A stretch of 64,000 nucleotides of DNA from Rhodocyclaceae bacterium. Its GTDB lineage: Bacteria; Pseudomonadota; Gammaproteobacteria; Burkholderiales; Rhodocyclaceae. A program made the position numbers and the translations under genes. Shown here one piece after another: positions 1 to 8,831 of this stretch. Under the pieces are notes generated by a model. The model was not told the DNA's origin. It searched no databases and saw nothing but the letters and a program-made list of their open reading frames with translations. Numbering within the stretch: position 1 is the stretch's first letter; the number at the start of each line of letters is the position of its first letter. The DNA lies in the NCBI GenBank assembly GCA_013791905.1, contig VMSX01000030.1, positions 290,741-354,740 of the forward strand. Reading direction: 5' to 3'.

Positions 1-114
1 CACGATTTCCACGACGAACATGAGCGCATTGATGCCAAGCAGCCAGCGCAGGGTGCTCGCTTCCGCGGTCGCGGCAGCGGCAGCGCAGCTACAGGAGTTT
101 TCGCAGTCGGTCAT
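1..114 (-). CDS. N-terminus of a cation diffusion facilitator-like transporter (partial)
   Basis: Only the first 38 codons are inside the window; the gene runs off the left edge. The start is the ATG at 112-114. The protein opens with a Cys-rich stretch (MTDCENSCSC), an Ala-rich linker, then a hydrophobic segment (LRWLLGINALMFVVEIV) that resembles the first membrane helix of CDF-family divalent metal exporters, several of which carry a short metal-binding Cys N-terminus. The family call rests on this short stretch only. It could be another small membrane protein with a metal-binding head. Confidence 0.5.
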   Translation of the reverse strand, partial: MTDCENSCSCAAAAATAEASTLRWLLGINALMFVVEIV

Positions 115-131
115 TGCTGGGGCTTGGATTT

Positions 132-176
132 AAAAGTCGGCGCTGGTGGGACGGCGTGCCCCGCATGTGGTACGGC
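132..176 (+). repeat. Dispersed repeat, long copy (intergenic)
   Basis: Copy of the dispersed repeat whose core reads AAAGTCGGCGCTGG followed by a GGGACGG-like segment. This copy also has the second module, with GTGCCCCGCATG and GGTACGG. It lies between the CDF gene and the broken MazF-like gene. Its first 24 bases are identical to the copy inside purL at 21556-21579. Confidence 0.85.
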
Positions 177-241
177 CCTACTGCCCCTCGACGGCCCGGT
201 AATGCGCCTGCACCGGTTCCATCACGGCGTAGCTGCCGCAA

Positions 242-327
242 TCATGCAGGGCGACGCTTGCTGGCGGACATATCCGTGAAAGGGAAAGGAAAGGCACCAG
301 AACGATGTCACCGGAGCGGAACGTCAT
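242..327 (-). pseudogene. Broken MazF/PemK-family toxin remnant
   Basis: The ATG at 325-327 overlaps the end of the DUF2281 antitoxin gene, as expected for a toxin in an antitoxin-toxin operon. It opens MTFRSGDIVLVPF, the N-terminal motif of MazF/PemK endoribonucleases. The next family motif (PFTDMSASKRRPA) is present but in another frame. A pentanucleotide run of TTTCC-type units lies exactly at the switch, pointing to slippage. A stop follows RRPA and the rest of the roughly 110-residue protein is missing. It is almost certainly non-functional. Confidence 0.75.
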
Positions 328-508
328 TCCAGACCTCGTCGTCGGCGTTGTCCCACACATGCGAGAGTGAAACTGTTTGGGCGTTCTGCCAATCGTTGAA
401 TTCTCCGCGCTCGCGTGCTTGTAGGAAGCGGACGAAATCGAGCGCTTCCCTTGCCAGTGATTCGGGCAAGGTGCCGGCAATGCGGGCGATTTGTTCGGCG
501 ATGGTCAC
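308..508 (-). CDS. DUF2281-like antitoxin (66 aa)
   Basis: Small protein of the DUF2281 type: an N-terminal MTIAEQIARIAGTLPESL helix and a DFVRFLQARE motif, then an acidic tail ending near VWNDVPLR. Such proteins usually neutralise MazF/PemK or VapC toxins. The GTG start at 508 has AGGAG eight bases upstream and overlaps the stop of the MmeI-like gene (505), so both are probably co-transcribed. The downstream toxin is frameshifted and truncated, leaving this antitoxin without a working partner. Confidence 0.65.
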   Translation of the reverse strand: MTIAEQIARIAGTLPESLAREALDFVRFLQARERGEFNDWQNAQTVSLSHVWDNADDEVWNDVPLR

Positions 509-3339
509 GGTTTTTCTCCTGTAGATGGGGCCGCACGCGCCAAGTTTAGAGCAAGAAGCCGGCGCAGAATTTCTTCGTCCGACATTGCCGGCGTGTAATC
601 GTTCCAGCCGTAGGCGGTGGCGACGGCCGCGTCGAGCGCCTTGTGGGCGTTATCGAGCCAGGCTGGGCGGACATTGTAGAGATTGGTCAGCGTGCGCTTT
701 TTCAAATCGGCTTCGTGACCGGTCCTGGCGACGATGCGGTCGGGGTAACCGGGGACGATCTCGGGGATGTGTTCCGTCCATTCCGGCGGGTTGAGCCAGT
801 TTTCGCGGAGTTCGTTTAGGTGGTGAGCGGCGGTTGAGATAGCCTCGATATTCCCTCCGTTCGGAAAGGGGTACGGATCGAAACATTTCGAAGTCGTATA
901 GACGGGGTCGTTGCCTACGCCGAGCCTCCCTCCAGCGGCAATGGCCCAGACAACGTGGAAACGCGACGATAGCAGACCGAACATTTCGTCATCTTCGCGC
1001 GGAATCACGACGAGCTTATGTTCGGCAGCAACACTGGCCGGCAGCCAGACAAAAACACGATGTTTCGCCGTTTCAACAGTCACAATGAAACGCGAAAGAC
1101 TGTGCAACTTAGAGCGAAGTTCCGGTCGCGATCTTCCATGTCTCCACCAGAACTCTGCGCGACTTTTTTCGCGATTCCCAATCCGCACAGGTCTGACGTG
1201 TTTCATCACATAATCAAACGGCGCTTCGTAAAGAGCAGCCTCCTCCTCAAGCATCGTCGGGCCAAAGTCGACCACCCATCGGTCGGCGAACCGCGCCGTG
1301 ACATCGGCACCGTTAAAAATTGGTCGAAGCACATCGCTGTTGGGAAGGCCGTTGGGATTCGGCATTCTGAGCCACGCACGGGCAAGATCACCTGATATAC
1401 GGAATTCGCCCGCCAAACATATTCCAAAATACGTCCAGCCACGATTCGGCGACAACGGCTTGGCTTGCGTCACATCAACCAGCGCGCGCTCCGCGCTGCT
1501 CGCCTTGAGATCGGAAAAAATCTCATCCACTTCTTGTCCGTCAAGGCGAGCCTGTTGGCCATCACCAAAACAGACCAACGACACTCGCACATCTGCACCG
1601 TCATTGACCCACGGCTCGTCGCCCCACGCCTCGAAAATCGGTGCAATCTGCAATACTCGCTCCAATACCCGACGGTTTGTTGCCTGACGTATTGAGTTGG
1701 TCGCAACCAGCCCCACCCCCTTGCACGCGCCCGCCTCAATCTGCGCTCGCGCTTTCTCGAACCAGTAGGTCACCAAATCGGCACCGCCCGGTACGCGGCC
1801 TTCGTAGCACTTGCGCAGCGCCGTCACATAGTCGTCGCCGAGTTCGCCGCGCATTTTTTTGTCGCCGAGAAACGGCGGATTGCCCACAATCGCATCGCAT
1901 TCCGGCCATTCGGCCTCAAGCGCCGTCCCGCCAGCGCCGACTTTTATCAGCGCGTCGCGGTTCTCGATGGTGTCGAGTGGTTTGAGGATCGGCTGGGCGG
2001 AAACCGGGTAGCCGTTCCGCAGCATCCATTGAATCTCGCCAATCCAGACGGTGACACGGGCCAGTTCGGCGGCGTAGGGGTCAAGTTCGATGCCCAGCAC
2101 GTTGACGGGAGAGACTTCGATGCTCACCTGCCGATGCAGGCCAAGCGCTTCGGCTTCGACGTTGGCGCGACGTTCCAGGTCTTTCAGTGCCTTGAGCGCG
2201 AGATAAAGAAAATTGCCGCTGCCGCAGGCGGGGTCGAGCACGCGGTAATTGCGCAGGCGTTCGAGGTGGTGCTGGAAGATCGCGGTGGCGTCTTTGTGGG
2301 CCTTGTCGTTCTGCTTCTTCGACTTGTTCAGCTTGGCGGTGATTGCCGCCATGGCGGCCTGCCATTCCAGCGTGAGCGGACGCACGATCACCGGATCGAT
2401 CAGACGCATGATGGTGGCCGGATCGGTGTAATGCGCACCGAGTTGGGAACGCTTGGCGGGGTTGAGGCCGCGCTCGAACAGCGTGCCGAAGATCGAAGGG
2501 TCGATGTTGCGCCAGTCCATTTCGGCGGCATGCTGCAAGGCGGCGATGTCCTCGCGGGTTAGCGGCGGCACGGCTATGGTCTGGAACAGCCCGCCATTGA
2601 ACCAGGCGATGGTTTCGTCGCCATAGTCGCCACCGTTCTGCATGGCGACGAACAAGGCGGTGAGCCGGTTTGTGGCACGCGCCGGGTCGGCGGCGGCCTT
2701 GGTCAGCAAACCGGTGAAAACGCCGCGCGGCAGCAGATTCTCGTCCTCGGCGAACATGCAGAACAGGCACTGGATGAGGAAGTGCGCGACCTGTTGAGGA
2801 AAATGAGGCGCTTCCTGCCCGCGCTTGCGCAGGGTTTCGGCCAGTGCGCCGAATTTGCCGGCGGCCTCTTCGGTGATGGCGGCAAGCGATTTGACCGGCC
2901 GCAATTTCTCGGGATCGGTGAACACCCAGCGCAGGATTTGCAGGTTTTCCGGCTGGCCGATGTCGGCGATAGTGATGGTGCGCGGCTGGTCGGGATAGCC
3001 GGTGAAGGCGGTATGAATCTCGATGCGTTCGCGGTCGCTAACCACCAGCAGAGGCGGATTCTCCAGTTCCAGCGCGTAGTCGGTGAGTTGCTTGAGCGCG
3101 GCTCGCAGGTCGCGTCCCGGCCGCTTGTTTTCCCAGCCGAAATGGCCGCGCTTCCAGACATCGGCCCAGCCGTCACCACCGCTGGCCTTGCCGGCGCCGC
3201 GCTCGAAACAGTAGCTGCCCGAATCGCGCGGCTTATCGACACCGAGCAGATCGCACAGGTCGTCGAAGTGTCCTTGCGCCCCGGCGCGTTCGGAAAGCGG
3301 GTTGTCTTTCCAGCGGGCGATGAACTGTGCAGGTATCAT
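505..3339 (-). CDS. MmeI-like type IIL restriction-modification enzyme
   Basis: Single-chain restriction endonuclease and adenine methyltransferase of the MmeI class. An N-terminal nuclease domain carries D-x(n)-ExK (ADVWKRGHFGWENK, residues ~60-72). A helical spacer follows, then an N6-adenine methylase with motif I DPACGSGNF (~369) and motif IV NPPF (~487), then a target-recognition region and C-terminal helices. The length (~944 aa) is normal for the family. I prefer the ATG at 3339 (MIPAQFIARW), which matches family N-termini, over the GTG at 3354. The gene contains an in-frame copy of the dispersed repeat (KVGAGGT) just before motif IV. It is flanked by two decayed toxin-antitoxin modules. 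As one enzyme cuts and methylates, no separate partner is needed. Confidence 0.85.
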   Translation of the reverse strand: MIPAQFIARWKDNPLSERAGAQGHFDDLCDLLGVDKPRDSGSYCFERGAGKASGGDGWADVWKRGHFGWENKRPGRDLRAALKQLTDYALELENPPLLVVSDRERIEIHTAFTGYPDQPRTITIADIGQPENLQILRWVFTDPEKLRPVKSLAAITEEAAGKFGALAETLRKRGQEAPHFPQQVAHFLIQCLFCMFAEDENLLPRGVFTGLLTKAAADPARATNRLTALFVAMQNGGDYGDETIAWFNGGLFQTIAVPPLTREDIAALQHAAEMDWRNIDPSIFGTLFERGLNPAKRSQLGAHYTDPATIMRLIDPVIVRPLTLEWQAAMAAITAKLNKSKKQNDKAHKDATAIFQHHLERLRNYRVLDPACGSGNFLYLALKALKDLERRANVEAEALGLHRQVSIEVSPVNVLGIELDPYAAELARVTVWIGEIQWMLRNGYPVSAQPILKPLDTIENRDALIKVGAGGTALEAEWPECDAIVGNPPFLGDKKMRGELGDDYVTALRKCYEGRVPGGADLVTYWFEKARAQIEAGACKGVGLVATNSIRQATNRRVLERVLQIAPIFEAWGDEPWVNDGADVRVSLVCFGDGQQARLDGQEVDEIFSDLKASSAERALVDVTQAKPLSPNRGWTYFGICLAGEFRISGDLARAWLRMPNPNGLPNSDVLRPIFNGADVTARFADRWVVDFGPTMLEEEAALYEAPFDYVMKHVRPVRIGNREKSRAEFWWRHGRSRPELRSKLHSLSRFIVTVETAKHRVFVWLPASVAAEHKLVVIPREDDEMFGLLSSRFHVVWAIAAGGRLGVGNDPVYTTSKCFDPYPFPNGGNIEAISTAAHHLNELRENWLNPPEWTEHIPEIVPGYPDRIVARTGHEADLKKRTLTNLYNVRPAWLDNAHKALDAAVATAYGWNDYTPAMSDEEILRRLLALNLARAAPSTGEKP
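1921..1945 (-). repeat. Dispersed repeat copy inside the MmeI-like gene
   Basis: Core-length copy (25 bp, no second module) read in frame as K-V-G-A-G-G-T between the catalytic motifs I and IV of the methylase. It matches the long copy at 3356 over the whole core. Confidence 0.8.
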
Positions 3340-3355
3340 GACGGCATTCTGCACG

Positions 3356-3424
3356 AAAGTCGGCGCTGGCGGGACGGAGTGCCCCGAAGCGGGTATGAAA
3401 TGCCCCGCATGAGGTACGGCGCGA
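3356..3424 (+). repeat. Dispersed repeat, longest copy
   Basis: Most complete copy: the core, then GTGCCCCGAAGCGGG, then a second GCCCCGCATG...GGTACGGCG module. It fills the gap between the MmeI-like gene and brnA, in the place where the promoter of the restriction gene would be expected. Confidence 0.85.
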
Positions 3425-3441
3425 ACATCCGCGCTGCTTGC

Positions 3442-3708
3442 TTAACGAGTGTGCAACTTCTCCTGTAGCCAGACCTTGATCAAGGACTGGTAGGGAACAT
3501 CGCGGGCATTGGCAGCTGCCTTGATCGAGTCGAGCAGATGCTGGGGCAGACGCAGCGAAATCGTCTTGGTCGTGGGTTTCAGGTTCGGCAGAACGACACG
3601 CTGCGCCTTCGACCAATCGAGATAGTCCGCCGAATCATGCGATTCCCAAAAAGCGCGCTCCTCGGTCTCGTTGGCGAATTGCGGAGTTTTTTTAGTCGAT
3701 TTGTTCAT
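3442..3708 (-). CDS. brnA: BrnA-family antitoxin (88 aa)
   Basis: CopG/BrnA-type antitoxin. It shows the family pattern of an acidic N-terminal region (ETEERAFWESHDSADYLDW), LKPTTKTISLRLP, and a C-terminal ribbon-helix-helix ending in RDVPYQSLIKVWLQEKL. BrnA binds and represses its own promoter and neutralises the RNase BrnT. The ATG at 3708 overlaps the tail of a BrnT remnant, which is the normal brnT-brnA overlap. BrnT itself is missing apart from its last residues, so this is an orphan antitoxin. Confidence 0.8.
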   Translation of the reverse strand: MNKSTKKTPQFANETEERAFWESHDSADYLDWSKAQRVVLPNLKPTTKTISLRLPQHLLDSIKAAANARDVPYQSLIKVWLQEKLHTR

Positions 3709-3760
3709 AAATCGTTTGCTCCTTGCGGTGCATGGCGCGCGGCGCAAAATAAATCGGCCG
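3692..3760 (-). pseudogene. C-terminal remnant of a BrnT-like toxin
   Basis: Twenty-two codons, RPIYFAPRAMHRKE then QTIYEQID and a stop, resemble the C-terminus of BrnT toxins (R-I-I-S-A-R-x-A-x-x-x-E-x-x-x-Y-E). The reading frame overlaps the start of brnA in the manner of a brnTA operon. Upstream the sequence runs straight into the leader of moaA on the other strand, so about three quarters of the toxin have been deleted. Confidence 0.6.
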
Positions 3761-3797
3761 GCGGGAGGTCAAATGAAGTTTCCGGGATAATAGCGCC

Positions 3798-4814
3798 ATG
3801 AACTCTTTGCCTCCACTTCTCGACAAACTCGGCCGCCCGGTGCGCGACCTGCGTATCTCGGTCACCGACCGCTGCAACTTCCGCTGCGTGTATTGCATGC
3901 CGAAGACGGTGTTTGGCCGCGACTATCCGTTTTTGCCGCGTCAGGGCCTGCTCTCCTTCGAGGAAATTACCCGTGTGGCAAGGGTTTTCGCAGCCCGTGG
4001 GGTGAAGAAGGTTCGCCTGACCGGTGGCGAGCCGATGTTGCGGCATGGCATCGACAAGCTGATCGGCATGCTGGCGGAGATTCCCGACCTCGAAATCACC
4101 CTGACCACCAATGGTTCGCTGCTGCCGCAAAAGTCGGCGCTGCTGCGCGCTGCCGGCCTCCAGCGCGTCACGGTTAGCCTGGATGCGCTGGACGATGCGA
4201 TTTTCAAGCGCATGAACGATGTCGATTTTCCGGTCGCCAAGGTGCTGGATGGCATTGCGGTCGCCGCTGCCGCCGGACTCGGGCCGATCAAGGTCAACAT
4301 GGTGGTCAAGCGCGGCGTCAACGACCACGAGATTCTGGCCCTGGCCAGCCACTTCCGGGGCTCGGGCCACATCCTGCGCTTCATCGAGTACATGGATGTC
4401 GGCAGCAGCAACGGCTGGAAGCTCGACGAGGTCGTGCCGTCTGCCGAGGTGGTGCGCCGCATCGACACCGAGTTTCCGCTCGAACCCATCGACGCGAACT
4501 ATCCCGGCGAAGTCGCCCAGCGCTGGCGCTACAAGGATGGCGCCGGCGAGATCGGCGTGATTTCGTCTGTGACGCGGGCATTTTGCGACACCTGCACGCG
4601 CATCCGGCTGTCCACCGAGGGCAAGCTCTATACCTGCCTGTTTGCCCAGTCCGGTCACGACCTGCGCGACCTGATCCGCGCCGGCAAGAGCGATGCCGAA
4701 CTGGATGCCGCCATCGCCGGCATCTGGCAGGCGCGGGATGATCGTTATTCGCAGTTGCGCATGGCGGCAACGCCGCATCTGCAGAAGATCGAGATGTCCT
4801 ACATCGGTGGCTGA
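3798..4814 (+). CDS. moaA: GTP 3',8-cyclase (molybdenum cofactor biosynthesis protein A)
   Basis: Radical-SAM enzyme that, with MoaC, converts GTP to cyclic pyranopterin monophosphate, the first step of molybdopterin synthesis. The N-terminal cluster motif CNFRCVYC (C26, C30, C33) and the C-terminal substrate-binding cluster motif CDTC...C (C263, C266, C280) are intact, as is the C-terminal GG needed for activity. The 338-residue length is typical. It is followed after two bases by mobA, and this window holds two molybdoenzymes (type II enzyme at 34 kb, YedY1 at 61 kb) that need the product. Confidence 0.97.
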   Translation: MNSLPPLLDKLGRPVRDLRISVTDRCNFRCVYCMPKTVFGRDYPFLPRQGLLSFEEITRVARVFAARGVKKVRLTGGEPMLRHGIDKLIGMLAEIPDLEITLTTNGSLLPQKSALLRAAGLQRVTVSLDALDDAIFKRMNDVDFPVAKVLDGIAVAAAAGLGPIKVNMVVKRGVNDHEILALASHFRGSGHILRFIEYMDVGSSNGWKLDEVVPSAEVVRRIDTEFPLEPIDANYPGEVAQRWRYKDGAGEIGVISSVTRAFCDTCTRIRLSTEGKLYTCLFAQSGHDLRDLIRAGKSDAELDAAIAGIWQARDDRYSQLRMAATPHLQKIEMSYIGG

Positions 4815-4816
4815 CC

Positions 4817-4849
4817 GTGGCTGACGCCGGGCCGCCCCAAGGAAGCCAC
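4817..4849 (+). repeat. Conserved-loop hairpin, copy 1
   Basis: The arms GTGGCT (4817-4822) and AGCCAC (4844-4849) are complementary and enclose the 15-nt core GCCGGGCCGCCCCAA (4826-4840). The same core occurs at 26016-26030 and, on the other strand with one substitution, at 31179-31193, each time with different complementary arms. It starts two bases after moaA and includes the GTG that opens the mobA frame. A G/C-rich inverted stretch (4890-4925) follows. Confidence 0.75.
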
Positions 4850-5497
4850 AGCCAGCGACCCGGAGCAGGCGCAGCCTGCGAACACCCGTCACCCCCGCCT
4901 GGGCGGGGGCTGGGGGGTGGGGGTACTGTCACCGGGCTGATCCTCGCCGGTGGCGAAGGCCGGCGCATGGGCGGCGCCGACAAGGGTCTGCTGACATTTC
5001 AGGGGCGTCCGCTGGTGGCGCATGTGCTGGCGCGCCTGACGCCGCAGGTCGCTGGCTTGCTGATCAGCGCCAACCGCAACCTCGATGAATATCGCGCCTT
5101 TGGCCCGGCGGTGCTGCCCGATGCCACGGACGAGCGCCTGGGCCCGCTGGCTGGTCTGCAGGCAGGACTCGCCGCCTGCCCCACGCCCTGGCTGGTCACC
5201 TGCCCCTGCGACTGCCCAGATCTACCGACTGATCTGGTTGCGCGCCTGTTGTCAGCAGCAGAAGAACAGGGATCGGGCACGTTGCTGGCAGTGGCGGCCA
5301 CGACCGACGGACTGCAACCGGCATTCCAGCTCTGTCACCGCGAATTGCTGCCACGGCTTGATGCCTATCTTGCAGCCGGTGGCCGCAAACTCACGACGTG
5401 GTGCAAGGAACAAGACGCCATAGAAGTCATGTTCCCTGACCCGAAGGCCTTCGCCAACCTGAACTCCCCAGCCGATCTTGCCGCCCCGGCGGGCTGA
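4817..5497 (+). CDS. mobA: Molybdenum cofactor guanylyltransferase
   Basis: Transfers GMP from GTP to molybdopterin to make the MGD form used by DMSO-reductase-family enzymes. The nucleotidyltransferase signature VTGLILAGGEGRRMGGADKG starts about residue 37, and the later CPCDCPDLP segment corresponds to the metal-binding region. The only in-frame start upstream of the signature is the GTG at 4817, so the first ~36 residues are encoded by a hairpin repeat and G-rich sequence. Either the mature protein has this odd extension or translation begins at a non-standard codon near 4925. It is probably translated together with moaA. Confidence 0.9.
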   Translation: MADAGPPQGSHSQRPGAGAACEHPSPPPGRGLGGGGTVTGLILAGGEGRRMGGADKGLLTFQGRPLVAHVLARLTPQVAGLLISANRNLDEYRAFGPAVLPDATDERLGPLAGLQAGLAACPTPWLVTCPCDCPDLPTDLVARLLSAAEEQGSGTLLAVAATTDGLQPAFQLCHRELLPRLDAYLAAGGRKLTTWCKEQDAIEVMFPDPKAFANLNSPADLAAPAG

Positions 5498-5507
5498 GTT
5501 CCTGTCG

Positions 5508-6623
5508 TCAGTTCACCGTCTGCAATCCCAGACGTGGCTTCGGGCGTTTTTGCCAGAGCACGGACAGCCTGACTTCGATATGGCGATAGAACAGGATGGC
5601 CGCCAGATTGCTCGCGCCCCAGGCCACCACGATGCCCAGGGCATTCAGCATCGGGTTGTGCGGCGCCAGGTGATGGAAAGCGGCGTTGATCAGCAGGCAG
5701 ACCGGAAAATGCACCAGAAACAGTGCGTAGGAGGTGCGGCTGAGGCTGGCCAGCACCGTGCTGCCATTATTCATGCTGCTCCGCATGTGCAGATGGGCCA
5801 ATCCCAGCGTGAGTGCGACGACTAGCGCCACGGCGATGCGCGGACGGAAATCGAACATCAACGTCGCCATGCCGATCAAGGCAACCAGCGACAGGAACCA
5901 GTAGGGCCGCGCCGACTGTACCGCCCAACTGCTGCCGACGCCCAGCGCATAGGCACCGAAGAAGTACAGGGCGGTGGCATCCCAGGCATCGCGCTGGTTG
6001 AAGAAGAACAGCGATGCGAACGCGACCATCGCAATCAGCAGCGGCCCGACAAAGTCGGCGTGACCGGAGGAAATCCCCGTGGGACTGGCGGTACGGCGCT
6101 GCAACCGTGCCGCAATCCACATCAGCGCGACCATCAGCGCATACAGTTGAAAATCTATGGCGATGTACCAAACACCCGCCGACAGCGCCTCAAAATCGAG
6201 CAGGTCATGCAACAGGAACAGATGAGCGAAGAACTGCCCGAGGTCGGGCGCTGCGCCGATCGAGTCATGGACCATCAACTGCCGCGCCAGCGCCGCACTG
6301 ACCATTGCCAGCAACAGCGCAACGGCATAGGGGCCCACCAGCCGCAGATAGCGCTGGATGATCAAGGAAAACGGCGACCTGTCGAGCGGCAAGCCCCGCG
6401 GCGACAGGCTCTGGGCGGCAAGATAGCCAGCGACAGCGAGGAATGCCGCAACGGCGTACCGGCCATATTCGGCCAGCCAACTCTGCCCTGCGCTCAGCAA
6501 TGGCGAAGCGGTCGCGGCAACGTCGCTCATCGGCCCGAACCAGGCCAGGTGATGCAGCACAATCAACTGCGCGGCAACTGCTTTGATGGTGTCGATTAGC
6601 GGCACCCGGGAACTGCTATGCAC
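5508..6623 (-). CDS. Membrane acyltransferase, acyltransferase-3 family
   Basis: About ten hydrophobic segments across 371 residues, with the family's N-terminal block (LIDTIKAVAAQLIVLHHLAWF) carrying the conserved His of the RxxA-H acyltransferase region and a second typical block around LSRTSYALFLVHFP. Such proteins O-acetylate or acylate envelope sugars or lipids at the inner membrane; the substrate cannot be read from the sequence. The start overlaps the stop of relA by eight bases, so it is probably expressed from the relA transcript. Confidence 0.8.
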   Translation of the reverse strand: MHSSSRVPLIDTIKAVAAQLIVLHHLAWFGPMSDVAATASPLLSAGQSWLAEYGRYAVAAFLAVAGYLAAQSLSPRGLPLDRSPFSLIIQRYLRLVGPYAVALLLAMVSAALARQLMVHDSIGAAPDLGQFFAHLFLLHDLLDFEALSAGVWYIAIDFQLYALMVALMWIAARLQRRTASPTGISSGHADFVGPLLIAMVAFASLFFFNQRDAWDATALYFFGAYALGVGSSWAVQSARPYWFLSLVALIGMATLMFDFRPRIAVALVVALTLGLAHLHMRSSMNNGSTVLASLSRTSYALFLVHFPVCLLINAAFHHLAPHNPMLNALGIVVAWGASNLAAILFYRHIEVRLSVLWQKRPKPRLGLQTVN

Positions 6624-8814
6624 GCTGCACGCTCGAAACTCCGGGGACTTCGCCCAACACGGTAAGAATGCGCTGCAACTGGGCAGAACTGCCCAGTTCG
6701 ACGGTAAACGCCATGCGCGCCACGCCTACCTTGGATTGCGTCTTCACTGCCGTGACATTTATTTTTTCCTTCGACAGCACATCGGAAATGTCGCGCAGCA
6801 GACCCTGACGATCTGTTGCTTCCACGTAAATATCGCAGGAATAAATGCTCTCGTGCTTGCCGCCCCATTGCGCGTCGATGACCCGTTCCGGATTGCGCGC
6901 GACCATGTTGCGGAAATTGGGACATTCGATCCGATGCACCGAAACGCCTCGCCCACGAGTGACAAAACCGGCGATGACATCGGGCGGTACTGGCTTGCAG
7001 CAGCTGCCCAGTTGCGTCAGCAACTTGTCCATGCCGACTACCAGAATCTGGCCGCTGCTGCCGGGCTCCGCCTTGGCGGCATGCGTCTGGATCTCGGGTT
7101 CGAGCTCGGTCGGTGCCGTTTCGCCGCGCAAGGCAACCTGAATCGCCCGCATGCCCACCTCGCCGCGCGCAGCGGCAAGGAACAAATCATTGGCATGCTT
7201 GAAACCGAGCTTGTGCGCCAGGTCCTCGTGATTGGCTTGCGACGCCCCATCACGCTGCAATTCACGCAGCACGAAGGCGCGCCCTTCCGTCAGCATCTGC
7301 GCTTCCTGCTGGGCGGCAAACCAGGCCTTGACCTTCGTGCGGGCGCGCGCGGTCGCCAGATAGCCCTGCGTCGCCGACAGCCAGTCGCGCGACGGCCCGC
7401 CGCTCTTGGCGACGGTGATCTCGACCTGCTGACCGCTGTGCAACGGGGTATTGAGCGGCACCAGATGACCGTCGACCTTCGCGCCGCGACAGCGGTGGCC
7501 CAAGTCGGTATGCACGCGATAGGCGAAATCGATCGGCGTCGCGCCCTTGGCGAGATCGATGACGCGGCCCTGCGGCGTCATCACGTAAATGGTGTCGTCG
7601 AGCGCGGCACGCTTGAACTGCTCGACCCACACCGCCGAGTCGGTGATCTCGTCGCGCCACGACAAGAGCTGCCGCAGCCAGGCAATCTTGTCGTCATACG
7701 CCGAATCGGCCTTGGCCGACGTGCCTGATTCCTTGTAGCGCCAGTGGGCGGCAACACCCATCTCGGCGTGCTGGTGCATCTCCTGGGTGCGAATCTGCAC
7801 CTCGAGCGCCCGCCCCGCCTCGTCCATCACGGCGGTATGCAGCGAGCGGTAATGGTTGCCTTTGGGGTGGGAGATGTAATCGTCGAACTCACCATGGATC
7901 GGCTGCCACAGGGCATGCACGATGCCGAGTGCCGTGTAGCAATCGCGCACCGAGTCGAGGATGATGCGCAGTGCCCGAACGTCATACACCTGATCGAACT
8001 CAAGATGCTTCTGGCGCATCTTGCTCCAGATGCTGTAGATGTGCTTGGGCCGGCCATGCACTTCGGCGTGGGTAACGCCCGATTTCGCCAGTTCTTCCTT
8101 CAGTTGCGCGATCGCCGTGGTGATAAAGGACTCGCGCTCCAGGCGCTTTTCGTCGAGCATTTTGGCGATGCGCTTGTAGGTCGCCGGATCGACAAAACGG
8201 AACGACAGGTCCTCGATCTCCCACTTGATCTGCCAGACGCCGAGCCGGTTGGCGAGCGGCGCATAGATCTGCTGGCTTTCGCGCGCGATGTCGGCGCGCT
8301 CCGGCGTGTCGTGGTCGGCGTACCAGCGCAGCGTCTGGGTGCGCGAGGCCAGCCGCACCAGCACGACGCGGATGTCGGCGGCCAGCGCCATGAGCATCTT
8401 GCGCATGATCTCGGCCTGCGCCTGCACGCCCTGGGCGCTCTGCGCGGTGGCCAGCGTCAGTGGCCGAAGATGTTTCAAGCGATGGAGTCCATCGACCAGA
8501 TCGGCTACCGCAACGCCCCAACGAGCGGCAATGGTTTCACGGGAATTCTTCAGATGGTCGGGGGCGGCAAACAGCAGCGCCGCCAGACGGCTGTCGATGT
8601 CGAGATTAAGCGAAGCGAGAATCAGTGTCGTGCCGAGCGCATGGCCGAACGCCGTCTCGCCAGTACCGATTTTCGACTCGCCATACAATTCGCGGGCATA
8701 GCCGATGGCCTCCACCAGCCGGTCGACGCCTTCGTCCGCAAGCCCGGCGGCAAGGTGGCTCAGGCTAGCTTCATCGATACCTGAATCGGGCAGGGAGTGG
8801 ACAACAGAAACCAT
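6616..8814 (-). CDS. relA: (p)ppGpp synthetase RelA
   Basis: Long RSH protein, 732 residues: degenerate hydrolase domain, synthetase domain, TGS domain and C-terminal ACT domain. In the hydrolase region the HD motif of SpoT is replaced (LFAAPDHLKN), so hydrolysis is not expected. The synthetase has YSIWSKMRQK, the EFDD motif that marks RelA-type enzymes (residues near GEFDDYISHPKGNHYRSLH) and EVQIRT. The TGS block (DDTIYVMTPQGRVIDLAKGA) and the ACT end are intact. It makes the alarmone on starved ribosomes. Confidence 0.95.
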   Translation of the reverse strand: MVSVVHSLPDSGIDEASLSHLAAGLADEGVDRLVEAIGYARELYGESKIGTGETAFGHALGTTLILASLNLDIDSRLAALLFAAPDHLKNSRETIAARWGVAVADLVDGLHRLKHLRPLTLATAQSAQGVQAQAEIMRKMLMALAADIRVVLVRLASRTQTLRWYADHDTPERADIARESQQIYAPLANRLGVWQIKWEIEDLSFRFVDPATYKRIAKMLDEKRLERESFITTAIAQLKEELAKSGVTHAEVHGRPKHIYSIWSKMRQKHLEFDQVYDVRALRIILDSVRDCYTALGIVHALWQPIHGEFDDYISHPKGNHYRSLHTAVMDEAGRALEVQIRTQEMHQHAEMGVAAHWRYKESGTSAKADSAYDDKIAWLRQLLSWRDEITDSAVWVEQFKRAALDDTIYVMTPQGRVIDLAKGATPIDFAYRVHTDLGHRCRGAKVDGHLVPLNTPLHSGQQVEITVAKSGGPSRDWLSATQGYLATARARTKVKAWFAAQQEAQMLTEGRAFVLRELQRDGASQANHEDLAHKLGFKHANDLFLAAARGEVGMRAIQVALRGETAPTELEPEIQTHAAKAEPGSSGQILVVGMDKLLTQLGSCCKPVPPDVIAGFVTRGRGVSVHRIECPNFRNMVARNPERVIDAQWGGKHESIYSCDIYVEATDRQGLLRDISDVLSKEKINVTAVKTQSKVGVARMAFTVELGSSAQLQRILTVLGEVPGVSSVQRA

Positions 8815-8831
8815 GGGGAAGGAGGGTACCG

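Noticed and set aside
4129-4142. Fourteen-base match to the dispersed repeat inside moaA
   Set aside because: Too short, and the residues (K-S-A-L-L) fit MoaA; not counted as a copy.
4880-4925. G-rich run as a G-quadruplex regulator of mobA
   Set aside because: The run is part of a C-rich/G-rich inverted repeat next to the hairpin element; base pairing explains it at least as well.
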